This document shows, piece by piece, positions 8,471 through 15,944 of a DNA stretch of 41,065 nucleotides (positions within the stretch are counted from its first letter, which is position 1; the number at the start of each line of letters is the position of its first letter). Source of the stretch: Bacteroides sp. (GTDB taxonomy: Bacteria; Bacteroidota; Bacteroidia; Bacteroidales; Bacteroidaceae); assembly GCA_015060705.1 (NCBI GenBank), contig SUXY01000027.1, positions 1-41,065 of the forward strand, written 5' to 3'. Below the pieces are notes generated by a model, which had not been told where the DNA came from, searched no databases, and saw nothing but the letters and a program-made list of their open reading frames with translations. A program made the position numbers and the translations under genes.

Positions 8471-8676
8471 TTTGGTGCTCATCCCTCTATTCTTGAGGCA
8501 TGAGTGAAAAGGGAATCAGGTGAAAATCCTGAGCAGACACCGCTGCTGTAAGTTCCTTAATATGTCTTTGATACTACCAAAGCCACTGTCCGAAAGGATG
8601 GGAAGGCATCAAAGATGGAACAAGCCAGAAGACCTGCCAACTTCATTTGTTTACTAGCTTTCGGGTAATAAAAGCT
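8471..8676 (+). promoter_or_regulatory. Cobalamin riboswitch 1
   Basis: The conserved core is present: GGGAATCAGGTGAAAATCC, then CAGACACCGCTGCTGTAA, GCCACTGTCCGAAAGGATGGGA, and the B12 box AGCCAGAAGACCTGCC at 8623-8638. The P13 hairpin (AGCTTT/AAAGCT, 8656-8676) carries TTTCGG at 8659-8664. This is exactly complementary to CCGAAA in loop L5 at 8590-8595, as expected for the ligand-dependent kissing-loop interaction. It should lower expression of the downstream PepSY membrane protein gene when corrinoid is plentiful. No clear terminator follows, so the control may be translational or may act through later leader structure. Confidence 0.93.
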
Positions 8677-8826
8677 GAGGGACGCAATACATTTCATCAT
8701 CAAGAAGAAAGGTAATAACCGTCTATTTTATTCCCGTAGAGTTTTTGTGTATGTGAATCGTTTGCACGATGCAATGATAGGATCTATCCATATGTGGCCA
8801 AGCATATAATGGAGCATTTGTAACAC
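8677..8826 (+). other. Leader between riboswitch 1 and mini-ORF A
   Basis: About 150 nt of transcribed leader. I see no gene, and the end is formed by the start of the duplicated 65-nt element described next. Confidence 0.4.
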
Positions 8827-8890
8827 ATGAAACTCTCGAACTTGGTAGGCTATATCATCGGGCGGAATCTCTCGTGAGAAAGGTTCCGCC
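8826..8890 (+). repeat. 65-nt duplicated element, copy A (mini-ORF plus hairpin)
   Basis: This segment aligns without gaps to 10474-10538 with about 79% identity; the last 33 nt differ at only one position. It contains an ATG-initiated 16-codon frame (8827-8877) and a hairpin at 8861-8890 with 13-nt arms (GGCGGAATCTCTC and GAAAGGTTCCGCC) around a GTGA tetraloop of GNRA type. This copy has one C-A mismatch in the stem. The stop codon of the frame lies in the loop. The T-run expected of a terminator is missing. It sits in the leader between riboswitch 1 and the PepSY gene. Confidence 0.7.
8827..8877 (+). CDS. Possible 16-residue hydrophobic peptide, copy A
   Basis: The frame reads MKLSNLVGYIIGRNLS and stops at TGA 8875-8877. 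The paralogous copy at 10475-10525 keeps the start, length, stop and the ends MKL...GRNLS, while the middle stays hydrophobic despite several base changes. That supports translation only weakly, because the 3' half could be conserved for the hairpin instead. It could be a leader peptide controlling the hairpin or a small membrane peptide. Confidence 0.3.
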   Translation: MKLSNLVGYIIGRNLS

Positions 8891-8938
8891 GTTGATACCG
8901 CTGTAGGCATGAATTGTTTATTTGTATAATTTTATAAA

Positions 8939-10408
8939 ATGTCAATGAAGAAGATGGTGAAGTTTTTATTCAAAATCCATAAATACATTGGAGGGTTTAT
9001 TGCAATATTCTTCTTAATGTGGTTTGTAACTGGAGTAATTCTTGTCTATTATCCGTATCCACGGATTTCAGAGCAGATGGTGAATGAACGGATGGAAACA
9101 ATCCATTGTTCTTCATTGCCTGATGTGCCTTTCATTCAAGGACGTGTGGATGCCAAGATAGAATCCTTGTCCTTGCGACAGTTTCAAGGGCAGACTTTGT
9201 TTGAAATGAAAGCCGGTGGTAAGAAATCTGCATGGGTAGCTGATACTTTGCAAGTTCAGCAAGTGAAACCGCTGACTTTCGCTACCGTTCAGGCAGAAGC
9301 GACAAAATGGTCTGATGCGCCTGTGATGCGTGTAGATACTTTGCATGAAAGGGAGCAGTGGGTGCTCTATTCCAAATATGACCGGATGATGCCTATCTAT
9401 AAATTCTATTTTGATGATGACCAGCAGACGCAACTTTTCGTGTCAGGTAAAAATGCCGAACCCATACAGCTTACGACTATGGAACAACGCTTCTGGTCAT
9501 GGGTAGGTGCCATCCCTCATAAGTTGTATTTCCCATATATCCGTAAAGATGTGGACAGATGGAAAGCATGGATTGTTGCTTCCGGTTCCATTTGTTTGGT
9601 TGCTTCTTTGTCGGGTTTCATCTTGGGTCTTTATTTGTTGATAAATAGATATAGACAAAAGAAAAGTTGGGAGATTCCATACAAAAGAGGATGGAAGCGT
9701 TGGCATTATATCACAGGTTTGATATTTGGCGTCTTTTTGGTATGGTGGTCCATCAGTGGGATTTTTTCGATGTCGAGGGTACCTCAATGGATTGTACCTA
9801 CCAAAGCTGAATTCACTTTCAATACTTCCCGTCTCTGGGGAAAAGGGGTGTTGCCATTGGAAACCTATCAATTGGATTATCGGAAATTGCAAGAGGTATA
9901 TCCGGATTTGAAGAAAATAGACTGGGTAAGATTTGCAGATATTCCCGCTTATCGTATCATTGAAGGTGAAAATGAACGGTATATTGATGCTTCGGGTACT
10001 GAAGTGGTTGCTTTGAATGTCCCACAAAAGACCATAGAAGAGGGATTCAGAAAGATTCATGGCAATGATTCGAAAATGACCGTAACTGTTCTAGAAAAAT
10101 ATGATAATTATTATCTGAATTTAAGAAGAACACTGGAGTTGCCGGTATATAAAGTTGAATTCGACGATGATGACCACAATCTGTATTATGTGAATCCTCG
10201 GGATGGATACATCCGATATCTAAACAAGAACAAGATTGTGGACAAGTGGCTTTTCAGTGCCATTCACTATCTGAATATGGGCTGGCTTGTCAATCGTCCG
10301 CGGTTGTGGACTTTCTGCCTATGGTTTTTATGCATAGGTTGCGGAATCGTATGTTTTACCGGGGTAGTATTAGGTGTCAAGACTTGGTTTATTAGAAAGA
10401 AGAAATAA
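8939..10408 (+). CDS. PepSY-associated inner-membrane protein (XusC-like)
   Basis: An integral membrane protein of 489 residues with four predicted helices: about 15-38, 211-235, 256-277 and 455-483. Two large extracytoplasmic regions lie between them, a PepSY_TM arrangement. In Bacteroides a protein of this kind (XusC, from memory) works with a TonB receptor and a surface lipoprotein in xenosiderophore use, perhaps in reduction or handling of cargo in the periplasm. Here the gene follows cobalamin riboswitch 1 and precedes a TonB receptor and a matching lipoprotein. I infer a role in corrinoid (or metal-corrinoid) acquisition. The ATG at 8939 is used; the ATG at 8945 is an equally good start. 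Confidence 0.75.
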   Translation: MSMKKMVKFLFKIHKYIGGFIAIFFLMWFVTGVILVYYPYPRISEQMVNERMETIHCSSLPDVPFIQGRVDAKIESLSLRQFQGQTLFEMKAGGKKSAWVADTLQVQQVKPLTFATVQAEATKWSDAPVMRVDTLHEREQWVLYSKYDRMMPIYKFYFDDDQQTQLFVSGKNAEPIQLTTMEQRFWSWVGAIPHKLYFPYIRKDVDRWKAWIVASGSICLVASLSGFILGLYLLINRYRQKKSWEIPYKRGWKRWHYITGLIFGVFLVWWSISGIFSMSRVPQWIVPTKAEFTFNTSRLWGKGVLPLETYQLDYRKLQEVYPDLKKIDWVRFADIPAYRIIEGENERYIDASGTEVVALNVPQKTIEEGFRKIHGNDSKMTVTVLEKYDNYYLNLRRTLELPVYKVEFDDDDHNLYYVNPRDGYIRYLNKNKIVDKWLFSAIHYLNMGWLVNRPRLWTFCLWFLCIGCGIVCFTGVVLGVKTWFIRKKK

Positions 10409-10473
10409 AGTTGACTATCTGTTTTTTTTTAGATATTTCTATCCATAGATGAACCAAGACAGGTGTCTTTATG
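10409..10473 (+). other. Short gap after the PepSY gene
   Basis: A T8 run at 10422-10429 lacks a convincing stem before it. I see nothing else before the second copy of the 65-nt element. Confidence 0.4.
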
Positions 10474-10538
10474 CATGAAACTCTTTTACTTGGTTTATTT
10501 ATTAGTCGGGCGGAATCTTTCGTGAGAAAGGTTCCGCC
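10474..10538 (+). repeat. 65-nt duplicated element, copy B (mini-ORF plus hairpin)
   Basis: Second copy of the element at 8826-8890. The hairpin at 10509-10538 has fully paired 13-nt arms (one G-U pair) around a GTGA loop. The short frame's stop codon again lies in the loop. It is followed by TTTATGAT, a poor terminator tail. This copy sits after the PepSY gene and about 57 nt before the promoter of riboswitch 2 (-7 box at 10595). Confidence 0.7.
10475..10525 (+). CDS. Possible 16-residue hydrophobic peptide, copy B
   Basis: The frame reads MKLFYLVYLLVGRNLS and ends at TGA 10523-10525. It is more hydrophobic than copy A and has a single basic residue near each end, like small membrane peptides. 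Whether it is translated is unknown. Confidence 0.3.
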   Translation: MKLFYLVYLLVGRNLS

Positions 10539-10572
10539 TTTATGATATGTCACAAAAAAACGTCAATAATAC

Positions 10573-10602
10573 TTGTTTATTCAAAAAACCTCCGTATATT
10601 TG
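10573..10602 (+). promoter_or_regulatory. Promoter of the main cobalamin operon
   Basis: TTG at 10573-10575 and TATATTTG at 10595-10602 are 19 nt apart. Transcription would begin near 10609, directly before the riboswitch 2 aptamer. This is the same geometry as at riboswitch 1. Confidence 0.65.
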
Positions 10603-10610
10603 CCTTCGAA

Positions 10611-10812
10611 TTTGGTGCTCGTCCCTCCATTCTGGAGGTATGAGTGAAAAGGGAATCAGGTGAAAATCCTGAGCAGACACCGCTGCTGTAAGCTCCGAAA
10701 GTGTCCTCGAATCTCTAAGTCACTGTCCGAAAGGATGGGAAGACATCGAGGATGGAGCAAGCCAGAAGACCTGCCAATTTCGATGTTTAAAAGCTTTCGG
10801 GTTATAAAGCTT
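10611..10812 (+). promoter_or_regulatory. Cobalamin riboswitch 2
   Basis: It closely resembles riboswitch 1, sharing the core GGGAATCAGGTGAAAATCC and ACACCGCTGCTGTAA and the B12 box AGCCAGAAGACCTGCC at 10760-10775. L5 CCGAAA at 10727-10732 is complementary to TTTCGG at 10795-10800 in the P13 hairpin (AAGCTTT/TAAAGCTT). It precedes the TonB receptor and so probably controls the whole 18-gene transcript. Confidence 0.93.
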
Positions 10813-10943
10813 CGGACACACTGCATTCATGATAGGTTTTCTGGTATCTTCTGAATAAGATTAAGACTATTGATTCATGTTTTCATTTGCGTTTGATTAG
10901 TCATTTTATCCCGAGAGGTAGTTGATAATCATATAAACGCTTA
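10813..10943 (+). other. Leader between riboswitch 2 and the TonB receptor gene
   Basis: About 130 nt with no gene and no clear intrinsic terminator. The regulatory switch may instead sequester the start region; the last part (CCCGAGAGGTAG) could pair with upstream sequence, but I cannot fold it reliably by eye. Confidence 0.4.
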
Positions 10944-13304
10944 ATGATGAAACAAGGAATTGTTAGTCTGCTACTTCTTGTATGTATGTACTTGGGTGTT
11001 TATGCCCAAAACTCTCATTCTTTGACAGGAGTGGTGAAGGATACCGCTGGAGAACCTGTTATAGGCGCTGCTGTAGCTATAAAGAACACTCCGACCGGTT
11101 GTTATACCAATGAACAAGGACGATATCGTTTATCGGTGTCATCGGGTGAATATGTCTTGGTTGTATCCATGATGGGATATGAACCCCAAGAACGGAAAGT
11201 GAAGGTAACGTCCAGTCTGCGAATAGACTTTGTACTGAAGGAAGATGCCGTTTCCTTGGAGTCGGTACATGTTTATGGCAAGAGCAAGGCACAGCAGCTT
11301 CGCGAAGGAGCCTATGCGGTAAATGCCATGAATATCAAGCCATTGATAAATACCACACAGAGTCTGAACGCCATCGTCAACAAGACCACCGGAGTACGTG
11401 TGCGTGAGGAAGGGGGAGTAGGTTCAGACTTCGACTTGTCCATTAATGGTATGTCCGGTAATTCCATCCGTTATTTCTTGGACGGGATGCCACTGGATAC
11501 CAAAGGGACGGGAGTTACCTTGGCCAATCTTCCGACCAACATCATCGACCGCATAGAAATTTTTAAAGGAGTGATTCCGGCCTATCTGGGAAGCGATGCC
11601 TTGGGCGGTGCCATCAACGTCATTACCAATCAGCAAAAGAGAAATTTCCTGGATGCATCTTATAGCATCGGCTCTTTTCATACACACCAAGTGGACCTCA
11701 ATGCCCAGTATGTAGAACCGAAGACGGGTGTCATTATCAAGCCGGTCTTCAGTGTGAATTATTCGAAGAACGATTACAAGATGAAGAATGTACAAATCCG
11801 CAATGCCGAAGGTACAGAATTCATTACTACAGATCGCCGTCGTTTCCATGACGACTATTTATCCTTGTTCGGACAGATGGAAGTTGGTGTAACCGATCAG
11901 TCATGGGCGGATGCTTTCTTTGTTTCAGCATCGTTATCGAAGATAGACAAAGAACTACAGACTGGTTCTACCCAGTCGTGGGTATATGGTATGGCTGAGC
12001 GAAATACGAAATCTGCCAATGTTTCTGCTCGTTATAACAAATCAGATTTCTTGTTAGATGATTTGAATGTCAGTGCTTCTCTTTCTCATACTTGGGACCA
12101 TTCGGAAACCGTCGATACGACTTATCGGAAGTATTTTTGGGACGGGTCTTACATCAATGGTCATCATAGTGAGGTGAGAGGACGTGCCCGTTCATGGAGA
12201 CACTACAAACGCCCCATGACCATTGTACGTTCCAATGTGGAGTATAAACTGAATGATGCACATTCCTTGAACTTCAATTACTTGTTAAACCGGACAGGAA
12301 ACAAGCAGTATGATGAGGTGGACGATTCGTATGTACCGACCAATGATGTGCTGATGAAACACATTATAGGACTTTCCTATAACCAATCCTTATTCGATGG
12401 AAAGATGAACAATGTCCTTTTTGTGAAGGATTACATCAATCACCTGAAAGTGGAACAGACGGAATTGTCTTCCATTACAGGTTCTGACGAAGTGAAATCT
12501 TCGAACACGGAAAGTTATTGGGGATATGGAATCGGGACCCGTTATACTTGGGCATCTCCTTTTGCTCTGAAAGCATCGTATGAACACAGTGTCCGATTGC
12601 CTATTTCCAGAGAATTGTTGGGTAATGGTTCTACCATTTATCCAAACATTGCTTTGCGTCCGGAAAGCAGCGAGAACTTCAATGTGGGTGTGTTCGGTAC
12701 GCTTTCTTTAGGGAGAACACATCAGCTTTATTATGAAGTAAACGGTTTTGTACGATTGGTGGACGATTATATCCAGGCGACCGTATTGGACCAGGAAGGT
12801 ATGATGCAATACGAGAATGTGGATGCTGTTCATATCAAAGGTATTGAAGGTGAAATCCGTTACGATTGGGCAGACAAGTTGGGATTGATGTTCAATGCCA
12901 GCTATCAGGATTCCCGTAATCAACAGAAGTATTTGGCAAGCGGTGCTTTGTCGGCAACCTACAAGAACCGTACACCCAACAAACCTTGGACATTTATCAA
13001 TGCAGAGGCTTCCTACACATTTCATCAGGTCTTTTTACCGGATAGCAAACTTCGGGTTGCCTACGATTACCAATGGGTTCATTGGTTTTATCTGACATGG
13101 GAAGCATACGGTTCGGCACAAACCAAACCGCGCATTCCTAGCCAACACATATCCAATGCTTCCTTGCTCTATTCGTGGAAGAATGATAAGTATAACTTGT
13201 CTTTGGAATGTACCAATCTGTTCGATAAGTTGACTTACGACAACTACATGCTTCAGAAACCGGGGCGTGCATTTTTCGCTAAATTCAGAGTATTCATTCA
13301 TTAA
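10944..13304 (+). CDS. TonB-dependent outer-membrane receptor, likely for corrinoids
   Basis: Predicted to import corrinoid across the outer membrane using TonB energy. A cleavable signal (about 1-22, ending VYAQ) is followed by a carboxypeptidase-regulatory-like domain (about 25-110, with SLTGVVKDTAGEPVIGAAV). Next come the plug domain (about 125-230, with the DGMPLDTKGTG and ALGGAINVITN segments) and a 22-strand type barrel ending in the aromatic FFAKFRVFIH. At 786 residues it is a typical BtuB-like rather than SusC-like length, and no SusD follows. It is the first gene after riboswitch 2 and is 12 bases from the lipoprotein gene. The riboswitch argues for a B12 substrate. The sequence alone would also fit a siderophore receptor such as XusA. 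Confidence 0.87.
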   Translation: MMKQGIVSLLLLVCMYLGVYAQNSHSLTGVVKDTAGEPVIGAAVAIKNTPTGCYTNEQGRYRLSVSSGEYVLVVSMMGYEPQERKVKVTSSLRIDFVLKEDAVSLESVHVYGKSKAQQLREGAYAVNAMNIKPLINTTQSLNAIVNKTTGVRVREEGGVGSDFDLSINGMSGNSIRYFLDGMPLDTKGTGVTLANLPTNIIDRIEIFKGVIPAYLGSDALGGAINVITNQQKRNFLDASYSIGSFHTHQVDLNAQYVEPKTGVIIKPVFSVNYSKNDYKMKNVQIRNAEGTEFITTDRRRFHDDYLSLFGQMEVGVTDQSWADAFFVSASLSKIDKELQTGSTQSWVYGMAERNTKSANVSARYNKSDFLLDDLNVSASLSHTWDHSETVDTTYRKYFWDGSYINGHHSEVRGRARSWRHYKRPMTIVRSNVEYKLNDAHSLNFNYLLNRTGNKQYDEVDDSYVPTNDVLMKHIIGLSYNQSLFDGKMNNVLFVKDYINHLKVEQTELSSITGSDEVKSSNTESYWGYGIGTRYTWASPFALKASYEHSVRLPISRELLGNGSTIYPNIALRPESSENFNVGVFGTLSLGRTHQLYYEVNGFVRLVDDYIQATVLDQEGMMQYENVDAVHIKGIEGEIRYDWADKLGLMFNASYQDSRNQQKYLASGALSATYKNRTPNKPWTFINAEASYTFHQVFLPDSKLRVAYDYQWVHWFYLTWEAYGSAQTKPRIPSQHISNASLLYSWKNDKYNLSLECTNLFDKLTYDNYMLQKPGRAFFAKFRVFIH

Positions 13305-13316
13305 ATAATTATAGAT

Positions 13317-14627
13317 ATGAGAAAATTCAAATTTGTAGAAATGGCCTTCATGGCCTTGATGTTGGCAGCATCCATGGCTGCTTGCTCTGATGATAACGAA
13401 GAACCGGTTGTAGAACCAGAGCCAGAACCGGAAGTACAAGTGAAACACCGATACGAATTGTCGGTTTGTCCGGTGAAGCATGGCGGTATGAGTATGAACA
13501 AGAACGGTACGTTCGTGAGAAGTGTCGAAGCCTTGACTGCCGACCAACCGATGGTAGAATTCAATGGTAAGGGATTGGAAATCACCAATAAGTATACCAT
13601 GGAAAGTATTACTAAGGGAAAGTATCACTATCAGGTACCTGAATCGAAAGACCGTTTCGTGAAGTTCTCGATTGAAGTCGATGCGGCGGGTAATGAATTG
13701 GTAAAATTAGCACAAGAAAGACCTTTTGTGAAGAACGAATTCCCGGCACGTAAGTACACACATGCATGGATAGACAAAGGTGAGACATTGGTTCTCGTAG
13801 CTACCGATGGTGATCACAAGAAAGTCTTTTATTCCAAATTGAAGGAAAGTGATTTGTCTATCATCGAAGAAGGAGATTTGAATATTCCTATTCCAGAAGG
13901 TTTCGGTTCTCTTTCTACTTCGGGCATCTTGACTTATCGTGAAAAATCCAATGACTTGGTCTATTTCTACATCGGTAAGGATAAAGAAACAGGAGGTATG
14001 ACCGATGCTGCAACTTCCAATTTGTTTGTAGCGATTATTGATCCTGCTACCATGGCAGTGAAGTCCAACGAAGTAATCGATTATTCGTTGGCCGAAGAAT
14101 CAGCGGCTAGTGCGTATGGAGAATTGATGCAGAATACAGTGATGTATGATGAAGATGGTAATTTGTATTTGGCAGGTATGGTTACTAGAGATGGAGCTGA
14201 ATGTGGTTCCTTGCTTAAGATGAAGGCTGGTGCCAAGAATGTAGAGCAATACAACGGTTTCCCTGAACCGGAAGGCAAGTTGTTGACCATCCAGTATTTG
14301 GGTAATAACAAAGCTTTGGCTTACTCACGAGACAATTCTTTGGGTACCAAGATTGATAGCCCGAGCCACTTTTATTCAATCATCGATTTGACTACTGGAA
14401 AGCGTGAACGCGTGAAATTCAATGGTACAGATTTGCCGTATTGTAGCGGTCGTTTCTCTCAACGTAGTGTAGTGGTAGATGGAAAGGCATACATTGGAGT
14501 AGCCAATCAGAAGGATTTGACTGCCGGTGTTTACATTTACGATATCAAGACAGGAAATGTGGAAAAGGGTATTGACCTGCAATCTGGTTTCTGCTTTGAC
14601 ATCATCCGTGTTGTTGATGCTGAATAA
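13317..14627 (+). CDS. Surface lipoprotein, DUF4374/XusB-like propeller
   Basis: A lipoprotein with the lipid Cys at residue 23 (MAAC), followed by acidic SDDNEE and a PEPEPEPE linker, the usual layout of surface-exposed Bacteroidales lipoproteins. The remaining 390 residues consist of repeated beta-rich segments consistent with a beta-propeller. From memory this is the DUF4374 family that includes XusB, a siderophore-binding partner of a TonB receptor. The gene lies directly between the TonB receptor and the cobalamin genes. I infer that it captures a corrinoid at the cell surface for the receptor, by analogy with the propeller protein BtuG, to which I cannot show sequence similarity. Confidence 0.68.
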   Translation: MRKFKFVEMAFMALMLAASMAACSDDNEEPVVEPEPEPEVQVKHRYELSVCPVKHGGMSMNKNGTFVRSVEALTADQPMVEFNGKGLEITNKYTMESITKGKYHYQVPESKDRFVKFSIEVDAAGNELVKLAQERPFVKNEFPARKYTHAWIDKGETLVLVATDGDHKKVFYSKLKESDLSIIEEGDLNIPIPEGFGSLSTSGILTYREKSNDLVYFYIGKDKETGGMTDAATSNLFVAIIDPATMAVKSNEVIDYSLAEESAASAYGELMQNTVMYDEDGNLYLAGMVTRDGAECGSLLKMKAGAKNVEQYNGFPEPEGKLLTIQYLGNNKALAYSRDNSLGTKIDSPSHFYSIIDLTTGKRERVKFNGTDLPYCSGRFSQRSVVVDGKAYIGVANQKDLTAGVYIYDIKTGNVEKGIDLQSGFCFDIIRVVDAE

Positions 14628-14648
14628 TAGATAAAAAAAGGAAGGTAG

Positions 14649-15944
14649 ATGAAACCGCAATTGATGATAGGTGCCGCTTCTTCGGGAAGCGGAAAAACGA
14701 CATTTACCATGGGAATCCTTCGGGCCTTGAAGAATCGGGGCTTGAAGGTTCAACCCTATAAGTGTGGTCCGGATTATATTGATACGAAGTTCCATACATT
14801 GGCTTCAGGGAATGAATCAGTAAACTTGGATACTTGGTTGGGCTCTGAGAACCATGTGAGGAAGTTGTATCAAGATTATGGCAATCAGGCAGATGTATGT
14901 GTAGTGGAAGGAGTGATGGGACTCTATGACGGACATCAGCGCATGCAAGGCAGTAGCGCAGAATTGGCCGGATTATTGGACATTCCTGTCATCTTGTTGG
15001 TAAATGCCAAGTCTACTGCTTATTCGGTAGCTCCTATGATTAGCGGTTTCAAAAACTTTTCTCCAAAAGTAAGGATTGTCGGTGTGGTATTCAATCAGGT
15101 ATCTTCTGCTTCCCATTACCAACATCTGAAAGCCGCCTGTCAGGATGTGGGAGTGGAGTGTTTGGGATATCTTCCGTTTTCCAAAGCTTTGAAGGTGCCT
15201 TCCCGACATTTGGGACTGTCACTTGGAGCAAAGAAAAGGATGGATGAACAGATAGCCCGAACAGCCGAACTGGTAGCCCATCATGTGGATTTAGACCGAT
15301 TGTTGGAGTGTTGTCAAACTCGTTGGATAGAAGGAAAGGAAAGAAGTTTGGGTAAAGGTTCTTTGAAAATAGTAGTTGCCAAGGATGCTGCTTTCAATTT
15401 TATCTATCGGGAGAATCTGGAACAATTACATCGTTTGGGTACAGTTACATTCTTCAGTCCTTTGAAGGGAGATGATTTGCCGGATGCCGATTTGGTTTAC
15501 TTGCCGGGTGGTTATCCCGAATTGTTTGCTCATCGGTTGCAGAAACATTCGCAGTTAATGGATGCCTTGAGAGAATATGCCGAACAAGGAGGAAAGATTT
15601 TGGCGGAGTGCGGAGGTATGATTTACCTTTCCCGTTCGTTGACCAACCGGACAGGAGACAAGCACTATCGGATGGCAGGTGTACTGCCGTTGGATTGTAC
15701 GATGGAAGGTGCCAGATTGCATATGGGATATCGCAAAATGCGATTTAATGGAAATGAATGGAGAGGTCATGAATTTCATTATTCGGATGTCGTCCAACCG
15801 GATGCTTTAACTAGTATAGCCGTACAAGTTAATGCAAAAGGGATGGAAGTGAGTACACCCATCTATAGATACAAGAATGTGATAGCAGGTTATACCCATT
15901 GGTATTGGGGTGAAAAAAATATAATGGATTTATGGGAACAATGA
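14649..15944 (+). CDS. cbiA: Cobyrinate a,c-diamide synthase
   Basis: ATP- and glutamine-dependent amidation of the a and c side chains of (cob)yrinate. The N-terminal dethiobiotin-synthase-like domain has the P-loop GAASSGSGKTT (residues 8-18) and CGPDYIDTKFH. The C-terminal glutamine amidotransferase domain has its nucleophile C321 in LAECGGM and a late GHEFHYS segment with the catalytic His. At 431 residues it has the normal length. A purine-rich AAAGGAAGG precedes the ATG. It is placed with the uptake genes, away from the other late-pathway enzymes, and the 3' end overlaps btuF by 4 bases if btuF starts at 15941. Confidence 0.92.
   Translation: MKPQLMIGAASSGSGKTTFTMGILRALKNRGLKVQPYKCGPDYIDTKFHTLASGNESVNLDTWLGSENHVRKLYQDYGNQADVCVVEGVMGLYDGHQRMQGSSAELAGLLDIPVILLVNAKSTAYSVAPMISGFKNFSPKVRIVGVVFNQVSSASHYQHLKAACQDVGVECLGYLPFSKALKVPSRHLGLSLGAKKRMDEQIARTAELVAHHVDLDRLLECCQTRWIEGKERSLGKGSLKIVVAKDAAFNFIYRENLEQLHRLGTVTFFSPLKGDDLPDADLVYLPGGYPELFAHRLQKHSQLMDALREYAEQGGKILAECGGMIYLSRSLTNRTGDKHYRMAGVLPLDCTMEGARLHMGYRKMRFNGNEWRGHEFHYSDVVQPDALTSIAVQVNAKGMEVSTPIYRYKNVIAGYTHWYWGEKNIMDLWEQ

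Noticed and set aside
8728-8910. Minus-strand 60-codon frame in the leader of the PepSY gene
   Set aside because: It is antisense to the transcribed leader and the hairpin element, with no promoter or motif.
8861-10538. The two GNRA-loop hairpins as ordinary intrinsic terminators
   Set aside because: Neither stem is followed by a proper T-run, and copy A would block the PepSY gene it precedes. A terminator role for copy B alone remains possible.
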